DNA of 64,000 nt from Pseudomonas sp. efr-133-TYG-5 (GTDB lineage: Bacteria > Pseudomonadota > Gammaproteobacteria > Pseudomonadales > Pseudomonadaceae), in NCBI RefSeq assembly GCF_030209175.1, contig NZ_JARVSM010000001.1:2294001-2358000 (forward strand), read 5' to 3'. The notes beneath the pieces are model-generated. The model was not told where the DNA came from. It saw only the letters and a program-made list of their open reading frames with translations, and ran no database searches. Shown here piece by piece: positions 55,347 through 64,000 of this stretch. Both the position numbers and the translations under genes were made by a program. Each line of letters opens with the position of its first letter. Within the stretch, counting starts at the first letter, position 1.

Positions 55347-55365
55347 TCATCCAATCATAGGATGA
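55347..55365 (-). promoter_or_regulatory. Palindromic operator candidate for the FadR-type regulator
   Basis: TCATCC (55347-55352) and GGATGA (55360-55365) with a 7-nt symmetric-like centre (AATCATA), 14 nt upstream of the regulator start. The size and position fit an autoregulatory GntR site. Confidence 0.6.
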
Positions 55366-55589
55366 ATTTCCTGACATCTTAGTCAGCTGAGGCGCCCCCT
55401 ACAACCCCGCGCACAAGCAGAGATATCAATCCTACTTACCAAACGGTGAAAACCGCTGAAAGCCGCCGTAATTTCCCACAATGGGCAGTAACAACAACCG
55501 ACATCACTGGCGGACGCTGGACTGCAGACTTCGGAAATTGAATTGAGGGCGTTTTGTCCCGTCATTATCCAAAGGAAGATGCAAAGCTC

Positions 55590-57227
55590 ATGGTAGAAGT
55601 CAATTTCGGCAAGCAGCAGGACCGTCCATTTGTCCTGGAGAAAAATCGCCAGTTACTGGCCGTCCGCAGCCACGCGGGAAAGCAGCTGGCCCAAACGCTT
55701 TGCTGCGAATCCGCTCACGCAGCGCTGGAAGGTTGCGAGCTGTTGCTGCATGTCGAGGACGCTGATGTGCAGGTTTTCAAACTGCCTCGGCACTCGGACG
55801 CAGCGCAACGCAAGACGCTGTTACGCGAATTGCCTGACGTGCGCTTCGCAGGCAGTGTGCTGGTGGACCCCATGACTCAGGAGCCGGTCCTCTATACCGA
55901 AAATATCTTTTTGAAGTTCATCGATTCGCTGAAAGCCACTGAATGCATGGTCATACTTGAAGAGCTGGGCCTGATGATCAAACAACAAGTGCCTTATGCG
56001 AAAAATGCCTTTTTTGTCCATCACCCCGGCACTCATGGCATCGCTACCTGCTCCCTCACAGGGAAATGGCTGGAACGCGACGAGATCGAGTACTGCCACC
56101 CGGAATTGCTGCGACAGGGTCAACGCCGAGCGATCCATGCCAATCAGTGGCACCTGAAGAAAACCACCGTGACCTATCAGGTTGAAATCGATGCGAGCGC
56201 CAACGTCGAAGCCGCCCATGAACTCGCGCAGGGCGAAGGCATCGTCATCGCCGTTATCGATGACGCGTTCGATATTGACCATCCCGAATTTTCCGGAGAA
56301 GGCAAAGTTGTCGGTGCAAAGAACTTTGACCGACGTAACGCCAAAGGGGGCCCGCGCCCACTGAACGCCCAGGAACGCCACGGTACGGCCGCTGCCGGAG
56401 TGGCTTGCGCCAATGGTGCGGATGGCGCCAGCGGCGTCGCCCCCAAAGCCAGCCTGATGCCGTTGAAGCTCACCAAACCCTTGGGAGCACGCGCGGAGGC
56501 CGACGCCTTTTTCTGGGCTGCCGATCAGGGGGCCGACATCATCTCCTGCAGTTGGGGGCCAGCTGAAGGTCATTGGGCCGACCCGGCCGACCCGCGTCAT
56601 ACGCAGGTGTTTCCACTGGCTGCCAGCACACGGCTGGCAATCGAATACGCCGCCACCAAGGGCCGCAACGGCAAAGGCTGTGTAATTTTCTTTGGCGCGG
56701 GAAACGGTAACGAATGCGCCGATAACGATGGCTACTCCAGCCACCCCCACGTGATTGCGGTAGGTGCCTGCAATGATCAGAACCGGCGCAGTGCCTACAG
56801 CGATTACGGCAAATCACTCTGGTGCTGCTTTCCCAGCGGAGATCAGCAACACCCCGATCCGAAGTTCAAACCTGCAACCTCGATCCCGCAGACCCGGGGT
56901 ATCCGAACCACCGACTTGAGCGCAAAGTTTGCCGCAGCAACATTGCCGGCTTACATCGACTCCTTCAGCGGCACCTCCAGCGCCTGCCCCGGCGCCGCGG
57001 GCATCGCTGCACTAGTGCTCGGAGTCAACCCCGACCTTGATCGCTCTGCGGTACGGAAGATACTTGCCGATTGCTGCGACAAGATCGGTCACACCGACGA
57101 CGGGCCACTCGGTCAATACGATGAAAAAGGCCATAGCCACTATTACGGGCATGGGCGCCTCAATGCATTGCGGGCGGTGCAAATCGCCCTGGAGCTCAAA
57201 GCCAACGCCGGTTCACTCGCACCATGA
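55590..57227 (+). CDS. S8 (subtilisin-like) serine peptidase, orphan
   Basis: The 545-residue protein has a long N-terminal region (residues about 1-210) that I do not recognise and a subtilase domain with a complete triad: D224 (VIAVIDDAFD), H264 (RHGTAAAGVA) and S463 (SFSGTSSACPG), and the oxyanion Asn N372 (GAGNGNE). No signal peptide or membrane segment is seen, so it may be cytoplasmic or exported by an unusual route. ATG 55590 is used; a TTG at 55554 with GAGGG upstream is an alternative and would add 12 residues. The N-terminal part has lower GC. No immunity or partner gene is adjacent. Confidence 0.85.
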   Translation: MVEVNFGKQQDRPFVLEKNRQLLAVRSHAGKQLAQTLCCESAHAALEGCELLLHVEDADVQVFKLPRHSDAAQRKTLLRELPDVRFAGSVLVDPMTQEPVLYTENIFLKFIDSLKATECMVILEELGLMIKQQVPYAKNAFFVHHPGTHGIATCSLTGKWLERDEIEYCHPELLRQGQRRAIHANQWHLKKTTVTYQVEIDASANVEAAHELAQGEGIVIAVIDDAFDIDHPEFSGEGKVVGAKNFDRRNAKGGPRPLNAQERHGTAAAGVACANGADGASGVAPKASLMPLKLTKPLGARAEADAFFWAADQGADIISCSWGPAEGHWADPADPRHTQVFPLAASTRLAIEYAATKGRNGKGCVIFFGAGNGNECADNDGYSSHPHVIAVGACNDQNRRSAYSDYGKSLWCCFPSGDQQHPDPKFKPATSIPQTRGIRTTDLSAKFAAATLPAYIDSFSGTSSACPGAAGIAALVLGVNPDLDRSAVRKILADCCDKIGHTDDGPLGQYDEKGHSHYYGHGRLNALRAVQIALELKANAGSLAP

Positions 57228-57260
57228 AAAAAGCCCCGCCGGGTGTCCGGCGGGGCTTTA
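57228..57260. terminator. Bidirectional terminator between the peptidase and aapP
   Basis: AAGCCCCGCCGG / CCGGCGGGGCTT stem (57231-57258) with a GTGT loop, A-run before and T-run after. It can end both convergent transcripts. Confidence 0.93.
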
Positions 57261-57283
57261 TCGTTCACTCAGCTTTCACGCAA

Positions 57284-58048
57284 TCAATGCAGGATCTGGC
57301 TCAGGAACAGCTTGGTGCGGTCATTCTGCGGATTGTCGAAGAAGTCGTTCGGTGCCGCCTGTTCGACGATTTCGCCTTTGTCCATGAAGATCACGCGGTT
57401 GGCCACGGTGCGGGCGAAGCCCATTTCGTGGGTCACGCAGAGCATGGTCATGCCGTCTTCGGCAAGGCCGATCATGGTGTCCAGCACCTCTTTGACCATC
57501 TCCGGGTCGAGCGCCGAGGTCGGTTCGTCGAACAGCATGATTTTCGGTTTCATGCACAGCGCGCGGGCAATCGCCACACGCTGCTGCTGGCCGCCGGACA
57601 GTTGCCCCGGGAACTTGTGCGCCTGCTCCGGAATGCGTACGCGCTCCAGGTAATGCATGGCGATTTCCTCGGCCTTGCGCTTGGGCATCTTGCGCACCCA
57701 CATCGGCGCCAGGGTGCAGTTCTGCAGGATGGTCAGGTGCGGGAACAAGTTGAAGTGCTGGAACACCATGCCGACTTCACGGCGGATCGCTTCGATCTGC
57801 TTGAGGTCGTTGGTCAGCTCCACGCCGTCGACCACGATGCGGCCCTGCTGGTGTTCTTCCAGACGGTTGAGGCAGCGGATGGTGGTCGATTTGCCGGAAC
57901 CCGACGGGCCACACAGGACGATACGCTCGCCCTGCTTGACGTTGAGGTTGATGTCTTTGAGCACGTGGAACTGGCCGTACCATTTGTTCACGCCCTGCAT
58001 CTGGATGATGCCTTCAGGGCCCACAGGCTTTTTGATTGCTTCGCTCAT
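57284..58048 (-). CDS. aapP: General L-amino acid ABC transporter, ATP-binding protein
   Basis: ATPase of a polar amino-acid importer. The 254-residue protein has the Walker [11 protein letters not shown] (residues 47-56), the signature [15 protein letters not shown], Walker [13 protein letters not shown] and the switch His (CVTHEMGFA). It is the last gene of aapJQMP, 13 nt after aapM. Confidence 0.95.
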   Translation of the reverse strand: MSEAIKKPVGPEGIIQMQGVNKWYGQFHVLKDINLNVKQGERIVLCGPSGSGKSTTIRCLNRLEEHQQGRIVVDGVELTNDLKQIEAIRREVGMVFQHFNLFPHLTILQNCTLAPMWVRKMPKRKAEEIAMHYLERVRIPEQAHKFPGQLSGGQQQRVAIARALCMKPKIMLFDEPTSALDPEMVKEVLDTMIGLAEDGMTMLCVTHEMGFARTVANRVIFMDKGEIVEQAAPNDFFDNPQNDRTKLFLSQILH

Positions 58049-58061
58049 TTACAGAGAACTC

Positions 58062-59159
58062 CTAACGCTTGTGGCCAGTGTCGAGCTTGCGTTCCAGGTG
58101 CATGGAATAGCGCGACATACCAAAACAGAAAATCCAGAACACCAGGGCGGCGAACACGTAGCCTTCGGTGGCCATGCCCAGCCATTTCGGATCGGCAGCG
58201 GCTTGCTTGACACTGTTGAGCAGGTCGAAGAGGCCGATGATGATCACCAGGCTGGTGTCCTTGAACAGCGCAATGAAGGTGTTGACGATGCCGGGAATCA
58301 CCAGCTTCAGGGCTTGCGGCAGAATCACCAGGCCCATGGCGCGCCAGTAACCGAGGCCCATCGCGGCGGCGGCTTCGTACTGACCTTTGGGGATCGCTTG
58401 CAGACCGCCGCGCACCACTTCGGCGACATAGGCCGACTGGAACAGGATCACGCCGATCAGCGCCCGCAGCAGCTTGTCGAAGTTCATGCCTTCGGGCAGG
58501 AACAGCGGCAGCATCACCGACGACATGAACAGCACGGTGATCAGCGGCACGCCGCGCCAGAACTCGATGAAGGTCACGCAGACCACGCGGATCGCCGGCA
58601 TGTTCGAACGCCGGCCCAGTGCCAGGATGATCCCCAGCGGCAAGGCGCCGGCAATGCCCACGGTGGCAATCACCAGGGTCAGCATCAGGCCGCCCCACTG
58701 GCTGGTCGCCACGGCGCTCAGGCCGAATACGCCGCCATGCAGCAGGCACCAGGCAACGATCGGGTAGACCACCAGGAAGCTCAGCCCGTACACCGCTTTA
58801 CGCGGGAAGCGCGAGATGAACAGCGGTGCCACGCCGATGACCGCCAGCCACACGGTCAGGTCGACGCGCCAGCGCAGGTCCGCCGGGTAGTAGCCGTACA
58901 TGAACTGGCCGAAACGCTGCTGGATGAACACCCAGCAGGCGCCGTCCTTGGTGCAGTCGGCGCGCGTGGTGCCGACCCAGTTGGCATCGAGAATCGCCCA
59001 GCTGAGGATCGGTGGGACCACCAGGTAGATCAGGTAGAACGCAAACAGGGTCAGCAGGGTGTTGAGCCAGCTGGAGAACATGTTCGCGCGCATCCACGCC
59101 ACCACGCCGATGCTGCTGCTCGGTGGAGGCATGTCGGGTTTGAAAGTATGAGTACTCAT
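58062..59159 (-). CDS. aapM: General L-amino acid ABC transporter permease AapM
   Basis: Inner-membrane permease of the HisMQ family. The 365-residue protein has about eight membrane segments and the EAA loop (EYEAAAAMGLGYWRAMGLVILPQALKLV in parts), which docks to AapP. The length and the N-terminal extra segments are typical of AapM rather than a short HisM. It starts 10 nt after aapQ. Confidence 0.95.
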   Translation of the reverse strand: MSTHTFKPDMPPPSSSIGVVAWMRANMFSSWLNTLLTLFAFYLIYLVVPPILSWAILDANWVGTTRADCTKDGACWVFIQQRFGQFMYGYYPADLRWRVDLTVWLAVIGVAPLFISRFPRKAVYGLSFLVVYPIVAWCLLHGGVFGLSAVATSQWGGLMLTLVIATVGIAGALPLGIILALGRRSNMPAIRVVCVTFIEFWRGVPLITVLFMSSVMLPLFLPEGMNFDKLLRALIGVILFQSAYVAEVVRGGLQAIPKGQYEAAAAMGLGYWRAMGLVILPQALKLVIPGIVNTFIALFKDTSLVIIIGLFDLLNSVKQAAADPKWLGMATEGYVFAALVFWIFCFGMSRYSMHLERKLDTGHKR

Positions 59160-59169
59160 GCGCTTTTCC

Positions 59170-60351
59170 TTACCGCTCGATCAGCGCAATGCGCTTGTTG
59201 TACCAGTTCATCAGCAGGGAAATGCTGATACTGATCGCCAGGTACACGCTCATGGTGATGGCAATGACTTCGATGGCCTGGCCGGTCTGGTTGAGCACGG
59301 TGCCGGCGAACAGCGAAACCATTTCCGGGTAACCGATACCGGCCGCCAGCGAGGAGTTCTTCGCCAGGTTCAGGTATTGGCTGGTCAGCGGCGGAATGAT
59401 CACCCGCAAGGCTTGCGGAATGATCACCTTGCGCAGGGTCGGGCCGTTGCGCAGGCCGAGGGAGCGGGCAGCTTCCGTCTGGCCATGGCTGACCGACTTG
59501 ATCCCGGAACGCACGATTTCGGCGATGAACGCCGCGGTGTACACGGTCAGGGCCAGGGTCAACGCCAGCAGTTCCGGGATCAGCACCCAGCCGCCGACGA
59601 AGTTGAAGCCTTTGAGCTGCGGCATTTCCCAATGCAGCGGCGCGCCGAAGATCAGCGCGCACAAGGTCGGGATCACCAGCAGGAGCGCCAGGCCGGTCCA
59701 GAACTTGTGGAACGGTACACCGGTGTCCTCGAAGCGCTTGTTGGCCCAGCGGCACATCAGCACGACCGCGACGATGGCCACCACGATGCTGATCGCGAAC
59801 GCCCAGAAGCCGTCGGCCATCAGCGCCGCCGGCATGTTCAGGCCGCGGCTGCTGACGAAGAAGGTGTCACCGAAGTTGTGGCTGTTGCGCGGTCCCGGCA
59901 TGGTCAGGAACACCGCGAAGTACCAGAACAGGATTTGCAGCAGCGGCGGAATGTTGCGGAACACTTCCACATACACGGTCGCCAGTTTGCTGATGATCCA
60001 GTTCGGCGACAGCCGCGCGACACCGATGATGAAACCCAGCAGGGTCGCCAGGATCACGCCGATGAAGGTCACCAGCAAGGTGTTGAGCAGACCGATCACG
60101 AACACGCGGGCATAGCTGTCCGCTTCGGTGTAGGCGATCAGGTGTTGAGCGATGCCGAACCCGGCACTGCGCTCGAGAAAGTCGAAACCGGAGGTGATGC
60201 CCCGATGTTGAAGGTTGGTCTGGGTGTTGTCGAACAGATACCAGCCCATGGCGACCACCGCCACAACGGTGATGATCTGAAACAGCCACGCACGCACACG
60301 TGGATCGCTGAGGCTGAGCCTCTGCTTTGGTGCGCCGATTGAATTTTGCAT
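59170..60351 (-). CDS. aapQ: General L-amino acid ABC transporter permease AapQ
   Basis: The 393-residue permease pairs with AapM. It has several membrane segments, LGFIIGVARLSPNWIISKLA and the EAA-type loop (AARSLGLRNGPTLRKVIIPQALRV). The gene lies between aapJ and aapM with short spacing, in the same operon. Confidence 0.95.
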   Translation of the reverse strand: MQNSIGAPKQRLSLSDPRVRAWLFQIITVVAVVAMGWYLFDNTQTNLQHRGITSGFDFLERSAGFGIAQHLIAYTEADSYARVFVIGLLNTLLVTFIGVILATLLGFIIGVARLSPNWIISKLATVYVEVFRNIPPLLQILFWYFAVFLTMPGPRNSHNFGDTFFVSSRGLNMPAALMADGFWAFAISIVVAIVAVVLMCRWANKRFEDTGVPFHKFWTGLALLLVIPTLCALIFGAPLHWEMPQLKGFNFVGGWVLIPELLALTLALTVYTAAFIAEIVRSGIKSVSHGQTEAARSLGLRNGPTLRKVIIPQALRVIIPPLTSQYLNLAKNSSLAAGIGYPEMVSLFAGTVLNQTGQAIEVIAITMSVYLAISISISLLMNWYNKRIALIER

Positions 60352-60380
60352 GAAGTGCCCCGGAAGAAATGGAACAGAAC

Positions 60381-60409
60381 ATCACCCGGCGGTTGGCCCG
60401 CCGGGTGAT
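60381..60409 (-). other. Strong stem-loop between aapJ and aapQ
   Basis: ATCACCCGGCGG (60381-60392) and CCGCCGGGTGAT (60398-60409) form a perfect 12-bp stem with a TTGGC loop. No T-run follows on the minus strand, so it is likely a 3'-protecting stem or attenuator that lets aapJ (the abundant binding protein) be made in excess over the permeases. Confidence 0.8.
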
Positions 60410-60416
60410 AGAACCA

Positions 60417-61448
60417 TTAGCGCACTGGTGGTGCGTACTGAATGCCGCCGTTGTTCCACAGCGCGTTCAGGCCACGGTCGATTTCCAGCGGAGTGCTCTT
60501 GCCGAGGTTTTTCTCGAAGATTTCGCCGTAGTTACCGACCTGGGAAACGATTTTCACCACCCAGTCCTTCGGCAGTTTCAGGTCCTTGCCGTATTCACCG
60601 TCAGCACCCAGCAGACGGGCGACGTCCGGGTTCTTGGTGGACTTGGCTTCGTCCAGGACGTTTTTCGAAGTCACGCCGGCTTCTTCGGCGTTGAGCAGCG
60701 CGTAGCCGACCCAGCGCACGATCGCCAGCCACTCGTCGTCGCCGTTACGCACGACCGGACCCAGCGGCTCCTTGGAAATGGTTTCCGGCAGCACCACGTA
60801 GTCCTTCGGCGAGGCCAGCTTGCTGCGCTGGGCGAACAGCTGGGACTTGTCGGAGGTCAGCACGTCGCAACGGCCGGATTCCAGCGACTTGGCGCTTTCA
60901 TCGGAGGTGTCGAAAGTGATCGGGGTGTACTTCAGGCCATTGGCGCGGAAGTAGTCGGAGACGTTCAGTTCGGTGGTGGTACCGGCCTGGATGCAGATGG
61001 TCGCGCCATCCAGTTCCTTGGCACTTTTCACGCCCAGCTTGTTGTTGGCCAGGAAGCCCACGCCGTCGTAGTAAGTGATGAAGCCAGGGAATTTCAGGCC
61101 CATGCCGGCGTCACGCGAGCTGGTCATGGTGGTGTTGCGCGACAGGATGTCGATCTCGCCGGACTGCAGCGCGGTGAAGCGCTCCTTGGCGTTCAACTGG
61201 CTGAACTTGACCTTGGTCGCGTCGCCGAATACGGCGGCGGCCACAGCGCGGCAGACGTCAGCATCGATGCCGAGGATCTTGCCGGTAGCGTCCGGAACCG
61301 AGAAACCCGGCAGACCGTCGCTCACGCCACACTGCACGAAACCTTTCTTCTGCACGGCATCCAGGGTTGCACCCGCCTGAGCGAACCCGCTGACGCCGAG
61401 TACTGCTGCAGCAGTCACGACCGCCAGAGTGGATTTCAACATCTTCAT
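60417..61448 (-). CDS. aapJ: General L-amino acid ABC transporter, periplasmic binding protein
   Basis: Periplasmic receptor for several L-amino acids. The 343-residue precursor has a signal peptide (cleavage near AQA-GA, residue 25) and an SBP_bac_3 fold (VQCGVSDGLPGFSVPDATGKILGIDADVCRAVAAAVF; EIDILSRNTTMTSSRDAGMG). It is the first gene of aapJQMP. Confidence 0.96.
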   Translation of the reverse strand: MKMLKSTLAVVTAAAVLGVSGFAQAGATLDAVQKKGFVQCGVSDGLPGFSVPDATGKILGIDADVCRAVAAAVFGDATKVKFSQLNAKERFTALQSGEIDILSRNTTMTSSRDAGMGLKFPGFITYYDGVGFLANNKLGVKSAKELDGATICIQAGTTTELNVSDYFRANGLKYTPITFDTSDESAKSLESGRCDVLTSDKSQLFAQRSKLASPKDYVVLPETISKEPLGPVVRNGDDEWLAIVRWVGYALLNAEEAGVTSKNVLDEAKSTKNPDVARLLGADGEYGKDLKLPKDWVVKIVSQVGNYGEIFEKNLGKSTPLEIDRGLNALWNNGGIQYAPPVR

Positions 61449-62573
<1,125 letters not shown>

Positions 62574-62676
62574 CCCGGCGGTTGAAAAGCGCCCTTTAAT
62601 CCCTCCCACTACGCCGCGCCCGATTCTTGCATTACACTGGCCGGCGTACATTCCTTAACCAATTGATGAGATGACC

Positions 62677-64000
62677 GTGCTCAAAGCACTCAAGAAAATG
62701 TTCGGTAAAAGCGAGGCTGAGCAGCTCGCGCCAGCTCCCAGTGCGCCGTCGCACGCCCCCGGCCCTCGCAGCGAGGCCAGACCGGCCGAGCGCCAGGCGC
62801 CCGCCCCGGCAGCGAAGCGTGAACCGGCCCCCGCCCCGGCCGTGAGCGCCCCCGCCGCTGCAGCGCCCGCACCGGCCCGCAACGAAACACCGAAACCACC
62901 CCGGCCACGCCGCGAACCGAAGCCCAAGGCTCCGGTCATTCCCTGGAAACTCGAGGACTTCGTCGTCGAACCGCAGGAAGGCAAGACCCGCTTCCACGAT
63001 TTCAAACTCGCTCCGGAACTGATGCACGCCATCCAGGACCTGGGCTTCCCGTACTGCACACCGATCCAGGCGCAGGTGCTGGGTTTCACCCTCGCCGGCA
63101 AAGACGCCATCGGCCGCGCGCAGACCGGCACCGGCAAGACCGCCGCGTTCCTCATCTCGATCATCACTCAGCTGCTGCAAACCCCGCCGCCAAAAGAGCG
63201 TTACATGGGCGAACCGCGAGCGTTGATCATCGCGCCGACCCGTGAGCTGGTGGTGCAGATCGCCAAGGACGCCGCCGACCTGACCAAATACACCGGTCTC
63301 AACGTGATGACGTTCGTCGGCGGCATGGACTTCGACAAGCAGCTCAAGCACCTCGAGGCGCGCCACTGCGACATCCTCGTCGCCACGCCGGGCCGCCTGC
63401 TCGACTTCAATCAGCGCGGCGACGTGCACCTGGACATGGTCGAGGTGATGGTGCTGGACGAAGCCGACCGCATGCTCGACATGGGTTTCATTCCGCAGGT
63501 GCGGCAGATCATTCGCCAGACCCCGCCGAAAAGCGAACGCCAGACCCTGCTGTTCTCCGCGACCTTCACCGACGACGTGATGAACCTGGCCAAGCAATGG
63601 ACCACCGATCCGGCCATCGTCGAGATCGAAGTCACCAACGTCGCCAACGAAAACGTCGAGCAGCACATCTATGCGGTCGCCGCTGCCGACAAGTACAAGC
63701 TGCTCTACAACCTGGTCAACGACAACGGCTGGGAACGGGTGATCGTCTTCGCCAACCGCAAGGACGAAGTGCGCCGTATCGAAGAACGCCTGGTGCGTGA
63801 CGGCATCAACGCCGCGCAGTTGTCGGGCGACGTGCCGCAACACAAGCGGATCAAGACCCTCGAAGGCTTCCGTGAAGGCAAGATCCGCGTGCTGGTGGCC
63901 ACCGATGTCGCCGGGCGCGGCATTCACATCGACGGCATCAGCCACGTGATCAACTTCACCCTGCCGGAAGTCCCGGACGACTACGTTCACCGCATTGGCC
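62677..64000 (+). CDS. rhlB: DEAD-box RNA helicase RhlB-like, N-terminal part (runs off right edge)
   Basis: ATP-dependent RNA helicase; RhlB works with RNase E in RNA decay. About 441 codons are in the window. An Ala/Pro-rich, basic N-terminal extension (residues about 10-80) precedes the core, which has the Q motif region (CTPIQAQVL), [29 protein letters not shown] and, in the second RecA domain, [10 protein letters not shown] and [11 protein letters not shown]. The start is taken as GTG 62677 with GAG 6 nt upstream; ATG 62671 in the same frame has no spacing for an SD. The stop is outside the window. Confidence 0.93.
   Translation, partial: MLKALKKMFGKSEAEQLAPAPSAPSHAPGPRSEARPAERQAPAPAAKREPAPAPAVSAPAAAAPAPARNETPKPPRPRREPKPKAPVIPWKLEDFVVEPQEGKTRFHDFKLAPELMHAIQDLGFPYCTPIQAQVLGFTLAGKDAIGRAQTGTGKTAAFLISIITQLLQTPPPKERYMGEPRALIIAPTRELVVQIAKDAADLTKYTGLNVMTFVGGMDFDKQLKHLEARHCDILVATPGRLLDFNQRGDVHLDMVEVMVLDEADRMLDMGFIPQVRQIIRQTPPKSERQTLLFSATFTDDVMNLAKQWTTDPAIVEIEVTNVANENVEQHIYAVAAADKYKLLYNLVNDNGWERVIVFANRKDEVRRIEERLVRDGINAAQLSGDVPQHKRIKTLEGFREGKIRVLVATDVAGRGIHIDGISHVINFTLPEVPDDYVHRIG

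Overview
The window is chromosomal DNA of a fluorescent-group Pseudomonas, close to P. fluorescens. The evidence is the gene order (thrC-hom-dsbC-xerD; rpsP-rimM-trmD-rplS beside ffh; lepA-lepB-rnc-era-recO-pdxJ; lptF/lptG divergent from pepA-holC-valS; hupN/yejK), the high GC content, and repeated copies of the short REP palindrome beginning GTGGGAGCGAGC that is typical of these genomes. I see no rRNA, tRNA, CRISPR array, insertion sequence or prophage. Most of the window is core genome.

Layout. 1-685: start of a BvgS/EvgS-like sensor kinase that runs off the left edge. 750-6620, minus strand: threonine biosynthesis (thrC, hom), periplasmic disulfide isomerase dsbC, recombinase xerD and a hotdog thioesterase. 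6223-9903, minus: rpsP-rimM-trmD-rplS ribosome/tRNA operon, and ffh. 10099-13787, plus: a CcsA/YpjD-like membrane protein, a CorC/HlyC-like CBS protein and a metabolite:H+ symporter of the MFS. 13906-17257, minus: purT, a VUT-family transporter, a DUF1289 protein, gamma carbonic anhydrase and a CoA-type Nudix enzyme. 17405-18584, plus: a Zn-ribbon Nudix enzyme and an L,D-transpeptidase.

18721-26103 is a complete GlcNAc uptake and catabolism operon. It has a GntR/UTRA regulator with visible operator half-sites, then nagA, a SIS-type deaminase, a EIIA-HPr-EI fusion, and a EIIC-EIIB transporter with a second, probably non-phosphorylatable EIIB copy. The GlcNAc is phosphorylated on entry, deacetylated, then deaminated to fructose-6-phosphate.

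26123-27215 is a small lower-GC two-gene cassette (a DUF6036-like nucleotidyltransferase plus an unknown 150-residue protein). It lies between two terminators and is the best candidate for a poorly described system. 27503-39660 returns to core genes: a YqfO-like protein, purL, mltF, pdxJ, recO, era, rnc, lepB, lepA. The small gene normally found between lepB and rnc in Pseudomonas seems to be lost or reduced to a remnant. 39833-51297 holds lptG/lptF, pepA, holC, a holC-linked gene, valS, rlmF, hupN, yejK and a membrane-anchored glutaredoxin.

51357-55333, minus: a GST, a GIY-YIG protein, an NTF2-like protein, and a CynX-type transporter with its FadR-type regulator and operator. 55590-57227 is an orphan subtilisin-like protease without a visible export signal. 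57284-61448, minus, is the aapJQMP amino-acid ABC transporter. 61917-62573 is carboxylesterase II (estB), and the right edge cuts an RhlB-like DEAD-box helicase.
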